Assembly: GCF_018390645.1 (NCBI RefSeq) | Contig: NZ_JAHBGC010000017.1 | Span: 105,481 to 169,480, forward strand | Length of the DNA stretch: 64,000 bases | Source: Ancylobacter dichloromethanicus | GTDB lineage: Bacteria; Pseudomonadota; Alphaproteobacteria; Rhizobiales; Xanthobacteraceae | Direction: 5' to 3' | Shown here: positions 8,282-16,840 of the stretch, piece by piece | Layout of the letters: every line of letters starts with the position of its first letter | Position numbering within the stretch: the first letter of the stretch is position 1 | The notes under the pieces: generated by a model | Told to the model about the DNA's origin: nothing | Database searches by the model: none | The model's input: only the letters and a program-made list of their open reading frames with translations | Program-made: the position numbers and the translations under genes

Positions 8282-10120
8282 ATGAACATACCCGTCACCT
8301 CATCGCACGGCATCCTGCCGCCTGACATCGAGCAGGCGAAGCAGGCGCGGCTCGCCGAGGTGTTCGGCTTCGACCGCTTCCGTCCCGGCCAGCAGGAAGT
8401 GGTGGATTCGATCCTGGCCGGCGTGCCGACGCTGGCGGTGATGCCCACGGGCGCGGGCAAGTCGCTGTGCTACCAGCTCCCCGCGCTGGTCAAGGGCGGG
8501 CTGTCCATCGTCGTCTCGCCGCTCATCGCGCTGATGGACGACCAGGTGAACGCGCTGAAGCTCCAGGGCGTCGCCGCCGAGGCGATCCATTCCGGCAAGC
8601 CGCGCGAGGAAAACGTCGCGATCTGGCGGCGGGTGGCGGCGGGCGAGGTGCGCCTGCTCTATCTCGCCCCCGAGCGGCTGCTGACCGAGCGCATGCTGGC
8701 GGCGCTCTCGCGTTTCAGCCTCGGGCTGGTGGCGGTGGACGAGGCGCACTGCATCTCGCAATGGGGCCATTCCTTCCGCAACGAATATCTCGGCCTTGGC
8801 CGGCTGCGCGAGCTTTTCCCCGGCCTGCCGCTGGTGGCGATGACCGCCACCGCCGACCGGGCGACCCGCGACGACATCGTCGAGCGGCTGTTCGGTGGGC
8901 AGGCGCGGGTCTTCGTCTCCGGCTTCGACCGGCCGAACATCTTCATCGGCGTCGAGGACAAGAAGGACCCGGCCCGGCAGATCGAGAGCTATGTGCGCGC
9001 CCGCCCCGGCATGGCCGGCATCATCTACCGCATCTCGCGCAAGAAGGTGGACGAGACCGCCGAGCGGCTTTCCGCCGCCGGCATCCGCGCCTTGCCCTAC
9101 CATGCCGGCATGAGCCCGGAGGCGCGCGCCGCCAACCAGGAGACGTTTCTCGCCGAGGACGGCGTGGTGATGGTCGCCACCGTCGCCTTCGGCATGGGCA
9201 TCGACAAGTCGGATGTGCGCTATGTGCTGCACGCCGACGCGCCGGGCACGCTGGAATCCTATTATCAGGAGATCGGCCGCGCCGGCCGCGACGGCCAGCC
9301 GGCGGAGGCGCTGCTGCTCTATTCCGCCGGCGACATCGCCACCCGCCGCCGCTTCCTCGACGAGGAGCCCTCCCCGCCCGAGCGCAAGATGGTGGAGGCC
9401 CGCCGGCTCGACGCCATGGTCGGCTTCTGCGAGGCGGTGACCTGCCGGCGCGCGGTGCTACTCGGCTATTTCGGCGAGCGCGCGAGGGCCTGCGGCGCCT
9501 GCGACGTCTGCCGCGACCCGCCGAAGGTGATCGACGCCAGCCGCGAGGCGCAGCTGGTCCTGCGGCTCGTGCGCGCCACCGGCGAGCGCTATGGCGCGGC
9601 CTATCTCGCCAGCGTCGTCACCGGCCAGCGCACCGACCAGATCTGCGGGCGCGGCCATGACAAGCTGGCCGATTTCGGCGCGGGGGGCGACAAGCCGGCG
9701 ACCGAATGGCGCGCTCTGCTGCGCCAGCTGGTCGCCACCGGGGCGCTGCACGCCGATCCCACCCGCTTCGGCGCCCTCACCCTCACCGAGACCGGGCTCG
9801 CCGTGCTCGGCGGCACCCGTGCCTTCACCCTGCGCGCCCCGGTCAAGCGTTCGCGCGAGCGTTTCGCCCGCTCGGACGGCGGGGCGGAACTGGCCCCCGC
9901 GGAGGCGGCGCTGCTGGGCAAGCTGAAGGCGCTGCGCCGCGAACTTGCCGCCGAGCGCAACGTGCCGGCCTATGTCGTGTTCGCCGACAAGACGCTGGAG
10001 GAAATGGCGGTGGAGCATCCGCGCAGCCGCAGCGAGCTGGCCGGCGTCAAGGGCGTCGGCGCCGCCAAGCTGGAGGCGTTCGGCGCGGCGTTTCTTAAGA
10101 TTCTCAAAGAATTCTCTTAA
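8282..10120 (+). CDS. recQ: ATP-dependent DNA helicase RecQ
   Basis: RecQ unwinds DNA 3' to 5' in recombinational repair and replication restart. The 612-residue product contains the motifs in order: FRPGQQEVVDSIL, Walker A MPTGAGKS at 54-61, VDEAHCISQWGH at about 152, VAMTATAD, motif V/VI TVAFGMGIDKSDVRYVLH and YYQEIGRAGRDG. A RecQ-C-terminal zinc region follows (CRRAVLLGYFGE...CGACDVC). A winged helix comes next, and a C-terminal HRDC domain (about 530-610) ends the protein. Length is normal. The neighbours do not form an obvious operon with it. Confidence 0.96.
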   Translation: MNIPVTSSHGILPPDIEQAKQARLAEVFGFDRFRPGQQEVVDSILAGVPTLAVMPTGAGKSLCYQLPALVKGGLSIVVSPLIALMDDQVNALKLQGVAAEAIHSGKPREENVAIWRRVAAGEVRLLYLAPERLLTERMLAALSRFSLGLVAVDEAHCISQWGHSFRNEYLGLGRLRELFPGLPLVAMTATADRATRDDIVERLFGGQARVFVSGFDRPNIFIGVEDKKDPARQIESYVRARPGMAGIIYRISRKKVDETAERLSAAGIRALPYHAGMSPEARAANQETFLAEDGVVMVATVAFGMGIDKSDVRYVLHADAPGTLESYYQEIGRAGRDGQPAEALLLYSAGDIATRRRFLDEEPSPPERKMVEARRLDAMVGFCEAVTCRRAVLLGYFGERARACGACDVCRDPPKVIDASREAQLVLRLVRATGERYGAAYLASVVTGQRTDQICGRGHDKLADFGAGGDKPATEWRALLRQLVATGALHADPTRFGALTLTETGLAVLGGTRAFTLRAPVKRSRERFARSDGGAELAPAEAALLGKLKALRRELAAERNVPAYVVFADKTLEEMAVEHPRSRSELAGVKGVGAAKLEAFGAAFLKILKEFS

Positions 10121-10248
10121 GAAACCCGAAGAATTCGAACCGGGAAATTTTCCACACGCAAAAGAGTTCACGAACGCCGTTTCGCTCCCTAAACTGGTTC
10201 GCAACGGACGCAAAAGTCCGGCATGACCCTAGTTCCGGGATGGAAACG

Positions 10249-10794
10249 ATGAAGCTTCACCTGTTGACGGCGGCACTGGCCGCCACCTCCCTGCTCGCCA
10301 CCCTGCCCCCGGCCGCCGCGCACGGCCCGACCCGGCAGAAGGTCTCCGAGAAGATCGAGATCAACGCCCCGCCGGAGAAGGTGTGGGCCGTGGTCTCCAA
10401 TTTCCAGGATGGCGGCTGGATCCCGGTGGTCGCCAAGACCGAGGGCACCGGCGGCAACGCCCCGGGCGCCAAGCGCACCCTGACCCTGAAGAACGGCGCC
10501 ACCGTCGAGGAAGAAGTCGCCAAGCTCCAGCCGGAAAAGATGACCCTCATGTACCGGATCGACAAGGTCGACGTGAAGGTGCTGCCGGTGACCAACTACT
10601 CGTCCTGGCTCATCGTCACCCCGGCCGATGGCGGGGCGAAGTCCGAAGTCGAATGGCGCGGCGCCTTCTATCGCGGCTACCCCAACAACGACCCGCCGCC
10701 GGAGCTGAACGACGAGGCCGCCATCAACGCCGTGACCGGGCTCTACAAGGCGGGGCTGGAATCGATGAAGAAGCAGATCGAGGGCGGCAGCTGA
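10249..10794 (+). CDS. MxaD-like SRPBCC family periplasmic protein
   Basis: The 181-residue product has a clear signal peptide (MKLHLLTAALAATSLLATLP, cleavage after AAA) followed by a START/SRPBCC fold (EKIEINAPPEKVWAVVSNFQ, GGWIPVV, EEVAKLQPEKMTLMYRI, SSWLIVTPADGGAKSEVEWRG). The closest family I recognise is MxaD, which helps pass electrons from PQQ methanol dehydrogenase to its cytochrome in methylotrophs. The beta-propeller gene next door is also of a type found with PQQ alcohol oxidation, which strengthens this, but no dehydrogenase gene is in view. An in-frame ATG at 10240 would add MET. The substrate or partner is inferred, not shown. Confidence 0.75.
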   Translation: MKLHLLTAALAATSLLATLPPAAAHGPTRQKVSEKIEINAPPEKVWAVVSNFQDGGWIPVVAKTEGTGGNAPGAKRTLTLKNGATVEEEVAKLQPEKMTLMYRIDKVDVKVLPVTNYSSWLIVTPADGGAKSEVEWRGAFYRGYPNNDPPPELNDEAAINAVTGLYKAGLESMKKQIEGGS

Positions 10795-10828
10795 GCGGTG
10801 ACGGCGCCTCCGATCACGCGGCGCCTGG

Positions 10829-10866
10829 CCCCCTCTCCCCGTCGGGGAGAGGGTTGGGGTGAGGGG
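10829..10866. repeat. REP-like hairpin downstream of the SRPBCC gene
   Basis: CCCTCTCCCCGTCGGGGAGAGGG is a near-perfect palindrome followed by TTGGGGTGAGGGG. It belongs to the same family as the elements at 5571-5680. It lies between the SRPBCC and propeller genes and may act as an RNA-stabilising hairpin. Confidence 0.7.
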
Positions 10867-10923
10867 CCTCGGCGGCCCGATGAGCCGCTTTTCCGTCCCC
10901 GCGCCCTCCCCGCCGCGCGCCCG

Positions 10924-10989
10924 CGCGAGCCGGGATCGCTCGCCGCCTTCATGCGATCCCGGCTCGACCTTCGGTCGTCCGGGATGACG
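10924..10989. repeat. Palindromic repeat supplying the propeller gene start
   Basis: CGAGCCGGGATCGC and GCGATCCCGGCTCG form a long inverted repeat around CTTCATG. It is followed by GACCTTCGGTCGTCCGGGATGACG. The ending CGTCCGGGATGACG is identical to the end of the element at 16301-16385. The ATG of the beta-propeller gene lies within this end. Confidence 0.75.
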
Positions 10990-11931
10990 ATGATCGGGGC
11001 ACTCGCCCTCCTCCTCGTCCTCCTCGCCCCACCCGCCCGGGCGGACGAGGCCTTCGTCACCTCGCAGCCGGCCGAGACGCTCTCGATCGTCGATCTCGCC
11101 AGCCGCAAGGTTGTCGCCACCCTGCCCATTCCCGGCAAGCCGGCCGGCATCGCGGTAAGCCCGGACGGCACGCGGGCCTTCGTCACCTCGCCGGACGGCA
11201 AGGCGCTCAGCATCCTCGACGCCGCCACCCGCACCGTGACGTACCGGGTCGAGGTCGGCGGCGGCCCGCTCGGCGTCGCCGTGCACCCATCCGGCAGCCC
11301 CGCCTATGTCGCCGACTGGTACCAGCACCGCGTCGTCGCGGTGGATGCGGCCAGCGGCGCCATCGCCGGCGAGGTGAAAGTGGGCGATTCTCCCTCCGGC
11401 CTCGCGGTGACGCCGGACGGCGCGCTGCTGCTCTCCGCCGACCGCGATTCCGACGCGGTGAGCCTCATCGACACCGCCACCCTCACCCGCCTCGCCTCCA
11501 TCCCCGTCGGCGCCCGGCCCTTCGGCGTCACCATCGATGCGGAAGGCAGCCGCGCCTACACCGCCAATGTCGCCTCCAACGATGTGAGCATCATCGACCT
11601 CGCCGCGCGCAAGGTGGTCGCCACGGTGAAGGTCGGCGAGCGGCCCTATGCCGTGGCGCTGGCGAAAGGCCGCGCCTTCGTCACTGACCAGTATGATTCC
11701 ACGGTCAGCGTGTTCGACACCGGGACGCTGCAGAAGCTCGTCGCCATCCCGGTTGGCGACTATCCCGAGGGCATCGCCGCCAGCCGCGACGGCGCCTTCG
11801 TCTACGTCGCCTGCTGGGAGGCCAACACGCTGGAGATCATCGACACCGCGACGCTGAAGGTGGTCGACACCATCCCCGTTGCCGATGGCCCGCGCGCCTT
11901 CGGCGCCTTCATCCGCCGGACACGCGAGTGA
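10984..11931 (+). CDS. Secreted YVTN-family beta-propeller protein
   Basis: The 315-residue product starts with a signal peptide (MTMIGALALLLVLLAPPARA). It then carries about seven repeats of the YVTN/PQQ-associated propeller type, each with a pattern like IAVSPDGTRAFVTSPDGKALSILD or VSIIDLAARKVVATVKVGERPYAVAL. It is periplasmic by prediction. Proteins of this type are found beside PQQ-dependent alcohol dehydrogenase genes, and here it follows an MxaD-like gene, so a role in periplasmic alcohol oxidation is plausible but unproven. Upstream in-frame sequence translates repeat elements, so I place the start at the ATG at 10984; 10990 is also possible. Confidence 0.8.
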   Translation: MTMIGALALLLVLLAPPARADEAFVTSQPAETLSIVDLASRKVVATLPIPGKPAGIAVSPDGTRAFVTSPDGKALSILDAATRTVTYRVEVGGGPLGVAVHPSGSPAYVADWYQHRVVAVDAASGAIAGEVKVGDSPSGLAVTPDGALLLSADRDSDAVSLIDTATLTRLASIPVGARPFGVTIDAEGSRAYTANVASNDVSIIDLAARKVVATVKVGERPYAVALAKGRAFVTDQYDSTVSVFDTGTLQKLVAIPVGDYPEGIAASRDGAFVYVACWEANTLEIIDTATLKVVDTIPVADGPRAFGAFIRRTRE

Positions 11932-11994
11932 AATAGGTGGCTACCTCGTCGGTGGCCCCTACTATGCCGCCGCGCATAACAGGAAGGCACATCC

Positions 11995-12633
11995 ATGGAC
12001 CCCGATTTCTGGCACCGCAAATGGGAGGCGAACGAGATCGCCTTCCACGAGGGCGCGGCCAATCCGCTGCTGGTCCGCCATTTCGCCTCGCTCGGCCTCG
12101 CGCCCGGCGCGCGCGTCTTCGTGCCGCTCTGCGGCAAGAGCCATGACCTGCACTGGCTGCTGGCGCACGGCTTCGAGGTGGTGGGCGCGGAACTGAGCCG
12201 CCTCGCCATCGAGCAGCTCTTCGCCGAGCTGGGCGTCGCGCCGGAGATCACCGAGATCGGCCCGCTGGAGCGTTTCGCGGCGGAAGGGATCACCGTCTTC
12301 GTCGGCGACATCTTCGACCTGACCCATGAGACGCTCGGCCCTGTCGACGCGGTCTATGACCGCGCCGCGCTGGTCGCCCTGCCCGAGCCGACCCGCGCGC
12401 GCTACGCCGCCCATCTCGTGCATCTCACCCATGGCGCCCGGCAGCTGCTGATCACCTTCGACTACGACCCCTCCCTCACCGTCGGCCCGCCCTTTTCCGT
12501 CGGTGAACACGAGGTACGCCGGCTCTACGGCGCGCCCTACCACCCCACTCTGCTGGAGCGGCACCCGCTCAAGGGCGGCATTCGCGGCAAGGAGCCGGTG
12601 GCCGAGGGTGTCTGGAAGCTGGAGCGGCGCTGA
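11995..12633 (+). CDS. tpm: Thiopurine S-methyltransferase
   Basis: The 212-residue product is a class I SAM-dependent methyltransferase of the TPMT family. In bacteria these methylate thiopurines and also selenium and tellurium oxyanions. Family hallmarks are the N-terminal FWHRKWEANEIAFHEG, the SAM-binding VFVPLCGKSHDLHWLLAHG, EVVGAELSRLAIEQLF, VYDRAALVALPE and ITFDYDP. The start matches the usual N-terminus exactly. It is convergent with cysA; the cellular substrate cannot be told from sequence. Confidence 0.93.
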   Translation: MDPDFWHRKWEANEIAFHEGAANPLLVRHFASLGLAPGARVFVPLCGKSHDLHWLLAHGFEVVGAELSRLAIEQLFAELGVAPEITEIGPLERFAAEGITVFVGDIFDLTHETLGPVDAVYDRAALVALPEPTRARYAAHLVHLTHGARQLLITFDYDPSLTVGPPFSVGEHEVRRLYGAPYHPTLLERHPLKGGIRGKEPVAEGVWKLERR

Positions 12634-12644
12634 GCGGCACCGCC

Positions 12645-13745
12645 TCAGATCGCGTAGTCACCGGTCTGCTGGGCCGTCGGGGCCTTGGTGTCGACGCCGG
12701 GGCCGTCGGAAGCGAACAGGCGGGCGCGGTCGAGCCGCACCGCCACCTTCTCGCCGATCGGCACCCGCACGGTGGGGGCGATGTCGGCCTCCAGCACCGC
12801 GCTGCCGACCGCGATCTCGACCCGGCGTATGGCGCCGTGGCGGCGGAAGGCGCGCACCTGCCCCTTCAGCCCGGCCGTGCCCGGCAGTCCCAGCGTCACG
12901 TCGTGCGGGCGCACATAGAGCAGGCCCGGCCCGTCCGGCACCGCCTGCGTCGCCGCGGCGATCGCGGTCGCGCCGGCCAACGCCACACCGTCCTTCACCT
13001 CGACCTCGATCCGGCTCGATTCGCCCATGAAGCCGAACACGGCGGCGGTTTCCGGCCGGTCATAGACATCGTCCGGCGTGCCGATCTGTTCGATCCTGCC
13101 CCCGCCCATCACCACCACGCGGTCGGCGAGTTCCAGCGCCTCCTCCTGGTCGTGGGTGACGAACAGCGTGGTGTGGCCGGTGCGGTCGTGCAGCTCGCGC
13201 AGCCAGCGGCGCAGTTCCTTGCGCACCAGCGCGTCGAGCGCGCCGAAGGGCTCGTCCAGCAGCAGCACCTTGGGCTCGATGGCGAGCGCGCGGGCCAGCG
13301 CCACACGCTGGCGCTGGCCGCCGGAAAGCTGCGCCGGGAAACGCCCGCCATAGCTCTCCAGCTGCACCAGGGCCAGCAGATCGGCCACGCGTGTACGGAT
13401 CTCGGTCTCGGAGGGGCGTTCGGCGCGCGGGCGCGAGCGCAGGCCGAAGGCGACGTTCTCGGCCACCGTCATGTGGCGGAACAGGGCGTAGTTCTGGAAC
13501 ACGAAGCCGATGCCGCGCCGGCGCACCGGCACCGAGAGCGCGTCATGCCCGTCGAACAGCACCCGGCCATGGCTCGGCTGCTCCAGCCCGGCGACGATGC
13601 GCAGCAGCGTGGTCTTGCCGGAACCGGAAGGCCCCAGCAGCGCCACCAGCTCGCTGGGCTTCACATCGAGCGACACGTCGGAAAGCGCCGGCGCGCCATT
13701 GCCGAAGCTCTTGCCGACCTGGTCGATGGTGACGGCAACCGTCAT
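12645..13745 (-). CDS. cysA: Sulfate/thiosulfate ABC importer ATP-binding protein CysA
   Basis: The 366-residue product is a CysA-type importer ATPase that would power sulfate uptake at the inner membrane. It has Walker [11 protein letters not shown]-loop [22 protein letters not shown], signature LSGGQRQR, Walker [13 protein letters not shown], and H-loop [17 protein letters not shown]-terminal TOBE/regulatory domain contains [11 protein letters not shown] start it at the ATG at 13745, with GAGAG about 8 nt upstream. The permeases CysT/CysW and a binding protein are absent from the window, so it is an orphan ATPase here. Related iron- or molybdate-type ATPases are less likely given the internal sequence. 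Confidence 0.88.
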   Translation of the reverse strand: MTVAVTIDQVGKSFGNGAPALSDVSLDVKPSELVALLGPSGSGKTTLLRIVAGLEQPSHGRVLFDGHDALSVPVRRRGIGFVFQNYALFRHMTVAENVAFGLRSRPRAERPSETEIRTRVADLLALVQLESYGGRFPAQLSGGQRQRVALARALAIEPKVLLLDEPFGALDALVRKELRRWLRELHDRTGHTTLFVTHDQEEALELADRVVVMGGGRIEQIGTPDDVYDRPETAAVFGFMGESSRIEVEVKDGVALAGATAIAAATQAVPDGPGLLYVRPHDVTLGLPGTAGLKGQVRAFRRHGAIRRVEIAVGSAVLEADIAPTVRVPIGEKVAVRLDRARLFASDGPGVDTKAPTAQQTGDYAI

Positions 13746-13934
13746 GAATTCACTCTCATTGAATGTATTAAATGGAATTGTCCGCAAGATATCTGAAAAT
13801 GCGCGCCTGTGAACCCCGCCTCGGTGTCAAAAGGCCGATGGCGACGGACCTGGCCGGCGCCGCCCGCCGGCATAGCCGCCCGCGGTGGAATGGCGCTACA
13901 AGCGGCGGGCCTGCCCCCCTGATGGATGCCTGCG

Positions 13935-14561
13935 ATGACCGACCCCGCCGCCCCGCTCGTGCTCAATCTCGACGGCTACACGCCGCTGCCCCGCGGCAAG
14001 ATCGCCGCGGTGGTGACCCTGCTGGAAATGACGGCCCCGCCCGCGCCGATGGCCGAGCGCGGCACGGACGGGCTGACGCTGGAACCTGCGAGGGCGCCGG
14101 ACGTGAACTGGTATCGCGCCCTGTTCCGCCGCGTCGGCGAGGAGTGGCTGTGGTTCTCGCGGCTGGCGCTCTCGGATGCCGCGCTCAACGCCATTCTCGA
14201 AGATCCGGACGTGCTGGTGCTGGTGCTGAAGAAGGACGGCGCGGAGGTCGGCTTCATCGAACTCGACGCCCGCGTGCCGGGCGAGATCGAACTCGCCTTT
14301 GTCGGGCTGGTGCCGGACATGGTGGGCAGCGGTGCCGGGCGGTTCATGATGAACCGGGCGCTGGCGCTGGCCTGGGCGCGGCGGCCGCGGCGGGTGCACG
14401 TGCACACCTGCACCCATGACCGCCAGGGAGCGGTCGGCTTCTACCTCAAGGCGGGCTTCCGCCCCTATGCGAGCGCGGTGGAGGTGGTCGACGATCCGCG
14501 ACTTGCCGGGCTGCTGGCGCGCGAGGCGGCGCCGCATGTGCCGATCGTCGGGGGAGAGTGA
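13935..14561 (+). CDS. GNAT family N-acetyltransferase
   Basis: The 208-residue product is a GCN5-related acetyltransferase: VLVLKKDGAEVGFIELDA (strands before the acetyl-CoA site), IELAFVGLVPDMVGSGAGRFMMNRAL (the pyrophosphate-binding loop and helix) and VHVHTCTHDRQGAVGFYLKAGFRPY (the C-terminal strand and helix). The acceptor substrate is unknown. GGAT precedes the ATG at 13935; an in-frame ATG at 13926 would add MPA. It is divergent from cysA and ends 6 bp before fliJ on the opposite strand. Confidence 0.88.
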   Translation: MTDPAAPLVLNLDGYTPLPRGKIAAVVTLLEMTAPPAPMAERGTDGLTLEPARAPDVNWYRALFRRVGEEWLWFSRLALSDAALNAILEDPDVLVLVLKKDGAEVGFIELDARVPGEIELAFVGLVPDMVGSGAGRFMMNRALALAWARRPRRVHVHTCTHDRQGAVGFYLKAGFRPYASAVEVVDDPRLAGLLAREAAPHVPIVGGE

Positions 14562-14567
14562 GCCGGA

Positions 14568-14966
14568 TCAGGCCCCGAGCACCACGCGGGCGCGCCCGGC
14601 GACATTGCGCGGGGACATGTCGACCGGCGTTTCCACGCGCTCGCGCTCGCCAAGCGCCTCGACCTTCTTCAGTTCGTCCAGCGCGTCGTCATGGGCGAGG
14701 CGCGCCTCGCTGAGCTGGCCTTTCAGTTCGTCGGCCGAGCGGCGCATGTTGTCGCGACGGGTGGCGGCGGCACGGGCATAGGTCGAATAGGCGAAATGCT
14801 GGGTGTCGGTGATGCCGGAGCGCTGCTCCTCGGCCTCGATCTCGCGTTCGAGATCGCGCGACATGCGGTCGAACTCCGCGATCATGGTCTCGATCTGGAC
14901 CAGATGGCGGCGCTTTTCCTCCGCCTGGAACCGCTTGAGGCGGATGAGGGTGTCGAGCGACTTCAT
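14568..14966 (-). CDS. fliJ: Flagellar export protein FliJ-like
   Basis: The 132-residue product is almost all charged helix with heptad character (LIRLKRFQAEEKRRHLVQIETMIAEFDRMSRDLEREIEAEE, seen in pieces). It matches FliJ of alphaproteobacteria, a soluble coiled-coil part of the flagellar type III export ATPase complex. Placement divergent from ctrA is typical of Hyphomicrobiales, where fliJ often lies next to fliI; no fliI is visible here. The start at 14966 gives the conserved MKSLDTLIRLKRF N-terminus. Identification rests on character and context because coiled coils give weak family signals. Confidence 0.78.
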   Translation of the reverse strand: MKSLDTLIRLKRFQAEEKRRHLVQIETMIAEFDRMSRDLEREIEAEEQRSGITDTQHFAYSTYARAAATRRDNMRRSADELKGQLSEARLAHDDALDELKKVEALGERERVETPVDMSPRNVAGRARVVLGA

Positions 14967-15199
14967 GACCGGCTTACTCCGCTCCGTCGTCCCGCCCGCC
15001 CCCCAGCGGGCGGCGAAATGGCGGTCGGTACGAGCCGCCCTCACGCGGCGGCGAGAGGCATCTTCGCCAACAGATATTGCCGCTTCCTTACTCTTTCGTC
15101 GGAATAGGTAGCCCGGCGCCGGGAAAGCGCGTCGGGCGCGCCGGATCGAAACGATTTGTTTACCGGGCTCATTAATGATCGGGCGTCGTCCGGTGCGGT

Positions 15200-15489
15200 T
15201 GTCGGCCCTCGCGAAAGCGGAGTCGAATGACTCACTTAGGCATACTTGTTAAGATTCGACTTCAGGGATCAGGATTGTAAATTCTGATTTTCGAACAAAC
15301 TCTTGCGGGAAGACTCGAAGAAATTTCGTGTCGCCGCTTGTGCTCGGGAATCGGAGTTTGTTACCCCTTGTTCACGAAGTAACGAATCGGTGTGTGCCGG
15401 GCCGGGCGCGGGGTGGGGTCACGTTCGGCTTGGAAGAGTCCGGTTGAGCGCTGAACCCCCCGGGGCCATGGCGAGGGAAGGGGATTGGC
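15200..15489 (+). promoter_or_regulatory. ctrA promoter region with seven GANTC sites
   Basis: The 523-bp gap between fliJ and ctrA holds no gene. Seven GANTC sites, the recognition sequence of the cell-cycle methyltransferase CcrM, lie at 15220, 15229, 15253, 15312, 15348, 15384 and 15436. About one would be expected by chance in 220 bp. A TTAAG half-site at 15250 next to the third site could be part of a CtrA box. A good ribosome site (GAAGGGG) precedes the ctrA ATG. Methylation-state and GcrA/CtrA control of ctrA promoters is established in Caulobacter; here it is inferred. Confidence 0.7.
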
Positions 15490-16191
15490 ATGCGCGTCTT
15501 GCTCATCGAGGACGACCGCGCGACCGCGCAGAGCATCGAACTGATGCTCAAGTCCGAGAACTTCAACGTATACACGACCGATCTCGGCGAAGAGGGTGTC
15601 GATCTCGGCAAACTCTACGACTACGACATCATCCTGCTCGATCTCAATCTGCCCGACATGTCGGGCTATGATGTCCTCAAGGGTCTGCGCGTCGCCAAGG
15701 TGAAGACGCCGATCCTGATCCTGTCCGGCCTTGCCGGTATCGAGGACAAGGTGAAGGGGCTCGGCTTCGGCGCCGACGACTACCTCACCAAGCCGTTCCA
15801 CAAGGACGAGCTGGTCGCCCGCATCCACGCCATCGTGCGGCGCTCGAAGGGCCATGCCCAGTCGGTCATCACCACCGGCGAGCTGGTGGTGAACCTCGAC
15901 ACCAAGACGGTCGAGGTCGCCAGCAACCGCGTGCACCTGACCGGCAAGGAGTACCAGATGCTGGAGCTGCTCTCGCTGCGCAAGGGCACCACGCTGACCA
16001 AGGAGATGTTCCTCAACCATCTCTATGGCGGCATGGACGAGCCGGAGCTGAAGATCATCGACGTCTTCATCTGCAAGCTGCGCAAGAAGCTGGCGAACGC
16101 CTCGCAGGGCCACAATTTCATCGAGACGGTGTGGGGGCGCGGCTACGTGCTGCGCGACAGCGGCAACGAGACGGATCGAATGTCGGCCTGA
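15490..16191 (+). CDS. ctrA: Cell-cycle master response regulator CtrA
   Basis: CtrA is the OmpR-type transcription factor that controls cell division, replication initiation and motility genes in alphaproteobacteria. The 233-residue product has a receiver domain with acidic pocket ([13 protein letters not shown]), phosphorylation site Asp51 ([15 protein letters not shown]) and Lys in [23 protein letters not shown] winged-helix DNA-binding domain follows ([44 protein letters not shown]). The N-terminus is exact, so the start is certain. It is divergent from fliJ and about 2.6 kb from chpT, its phosphodonor. Confidence 0.98.
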   Translation: MRVLLIEDDRATAQSIELMLKSENFNVYTTDLGEEGVDLGKLYDYDIILLDLNLPDMSGYDVLKGLRVAKVKTPILILSGLAGIEDKVKGLGFGADDYLTKPFHKDELVARIHAIVRRSKGHAQSVITTGELVVNLDTKTVEVASNRVHLTGKEYQMLELLSLRKGTTLTKEMFLNHLYGGMDEPELKIIDVFICKLRKKLANASQGHNFIETVWGRGYVLRDSGNETDRMSA

Positions 16192-16242
16192 TTTTGTCGC
16201 GATGGCCTGATTCGCGCGACGACCGGACCCTCCCCAACTGAA

Positions 16243-16270
16243 GCCCCGCCGCATGGCGGGGTTTTTGTTT
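16243..16270 (+). terminator. Intrinsic terminator after ctrA
   Basis: CCCCGCC and GGCGGGG form a 7-bp GC stem with loop GCAT, directly followed by TTTTTGTTT. It lies about 50 bp after the ctrA stop and is a textbook rho-independent terminator. Confidence 0.9.
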
Positions 16271-16300
16271 CGGAGATCGCCCCCGCGCTCCCCTCCCCGC

Positions 16301-16385
16301 CGTCATCCCGGCCGAGCGCAGCGAGAGCCGGGATCGCCCCCGGCAAGCGATCCCGGATCGGCCGCGTCGGCCGTCCGGGATGACG
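16301..16385. repeat. Interspersed palindromic repeat
   Basis: The element opens with CGTCATCCCGGCCGAGCGCA and closes with CGGCCGTCCGGGATGACG, so its ends are inverted copies (CGTCATCCCGG / CCGGGATGACG). Inside is GCCGGGATCGC with partner GCGATCCCGG. It shares its end and inner stem with the element at 10924-10989. It lies between the ctrA terminator and the end of the DUF305 gene. Confidence 0.8.
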
Positions 16386-16411
16386 TCTCGTGGAGGCGTC
16401 CCGCCCCTCGC

Positions 16412-16783
16412 CTATTTCGCGTTCTTCGCCAGCCAGGCCTTGAGGAACGCGATCTCGCCCTCCTGCGCCTTGATGATCTCTTCGGCGAGCGCCCGCAGCT
16501 CCGGGGCCTTGCCGTGCTCCAGCTCGACCCGCGCCATGTCGATCGCCCCCTGGTGATGGGGGATCATGCCGCGGGCGAAGTCGATGTCGGCATCGCCGGT
16601 GAAGGGGAGCGCCATGCCCTCATGCATGCGGGCATTGGCGGCCTCGAAGGCCTGGGTCGAGGGGCTGGCGGGGCCCATGTGGCCGCTATGGTCCATCGGC
16701 ATGGCGCTATCCTGGGCGAACGCCAGGCCGGCAGACATGGCGAGGCTGGCAGCGAGAAGCGCCGCGCGGGTCAGGCTTTTCAT
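16412..16783 (-). CDS. Secreted DUF305 family protein
   Basis: The 123-residue product has a signal peptide ([20 protein letters not shown], cleaved after AFA) and a DUF305 four-helix core. Its signatures are [32 protein letters not shown] and [20 protein letters not shown], seen in pieces. A Met/His stretch ([10 protein letters not shown]) after the signal peptide suggests copper binding. DUF305 proteins are often found with copper-resistance genes, but no such genes are visible here except possibly the next small protein upstream. The biochemical function is unproven. Confidence 0.9.
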   Translation of the reverse strand: MKSLTRAALLAASLAMSAGLAFAQDSAMPMDHSGHMGPASPSTQAFEAANARMHEGMALPFTGDADIDFARGMIPHHQGAIDMARVELEHGKAPELRALAEEIIKAQEGEIAFLKAWLAKNAK

Positions 16784-16840
16784 GATCGGATTCCTTTGAT
16801 CGCGTGGATGCGGCCGGGCTCGGCCGCGCTCAGGTGACGA

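Noticed and set aside
10798..10983. N-terminal extension of the propeller protein
   Set aside because: The frame is open from 10798, but this part translates two palindromic repeats, and the signal peptide begins only at 10984.
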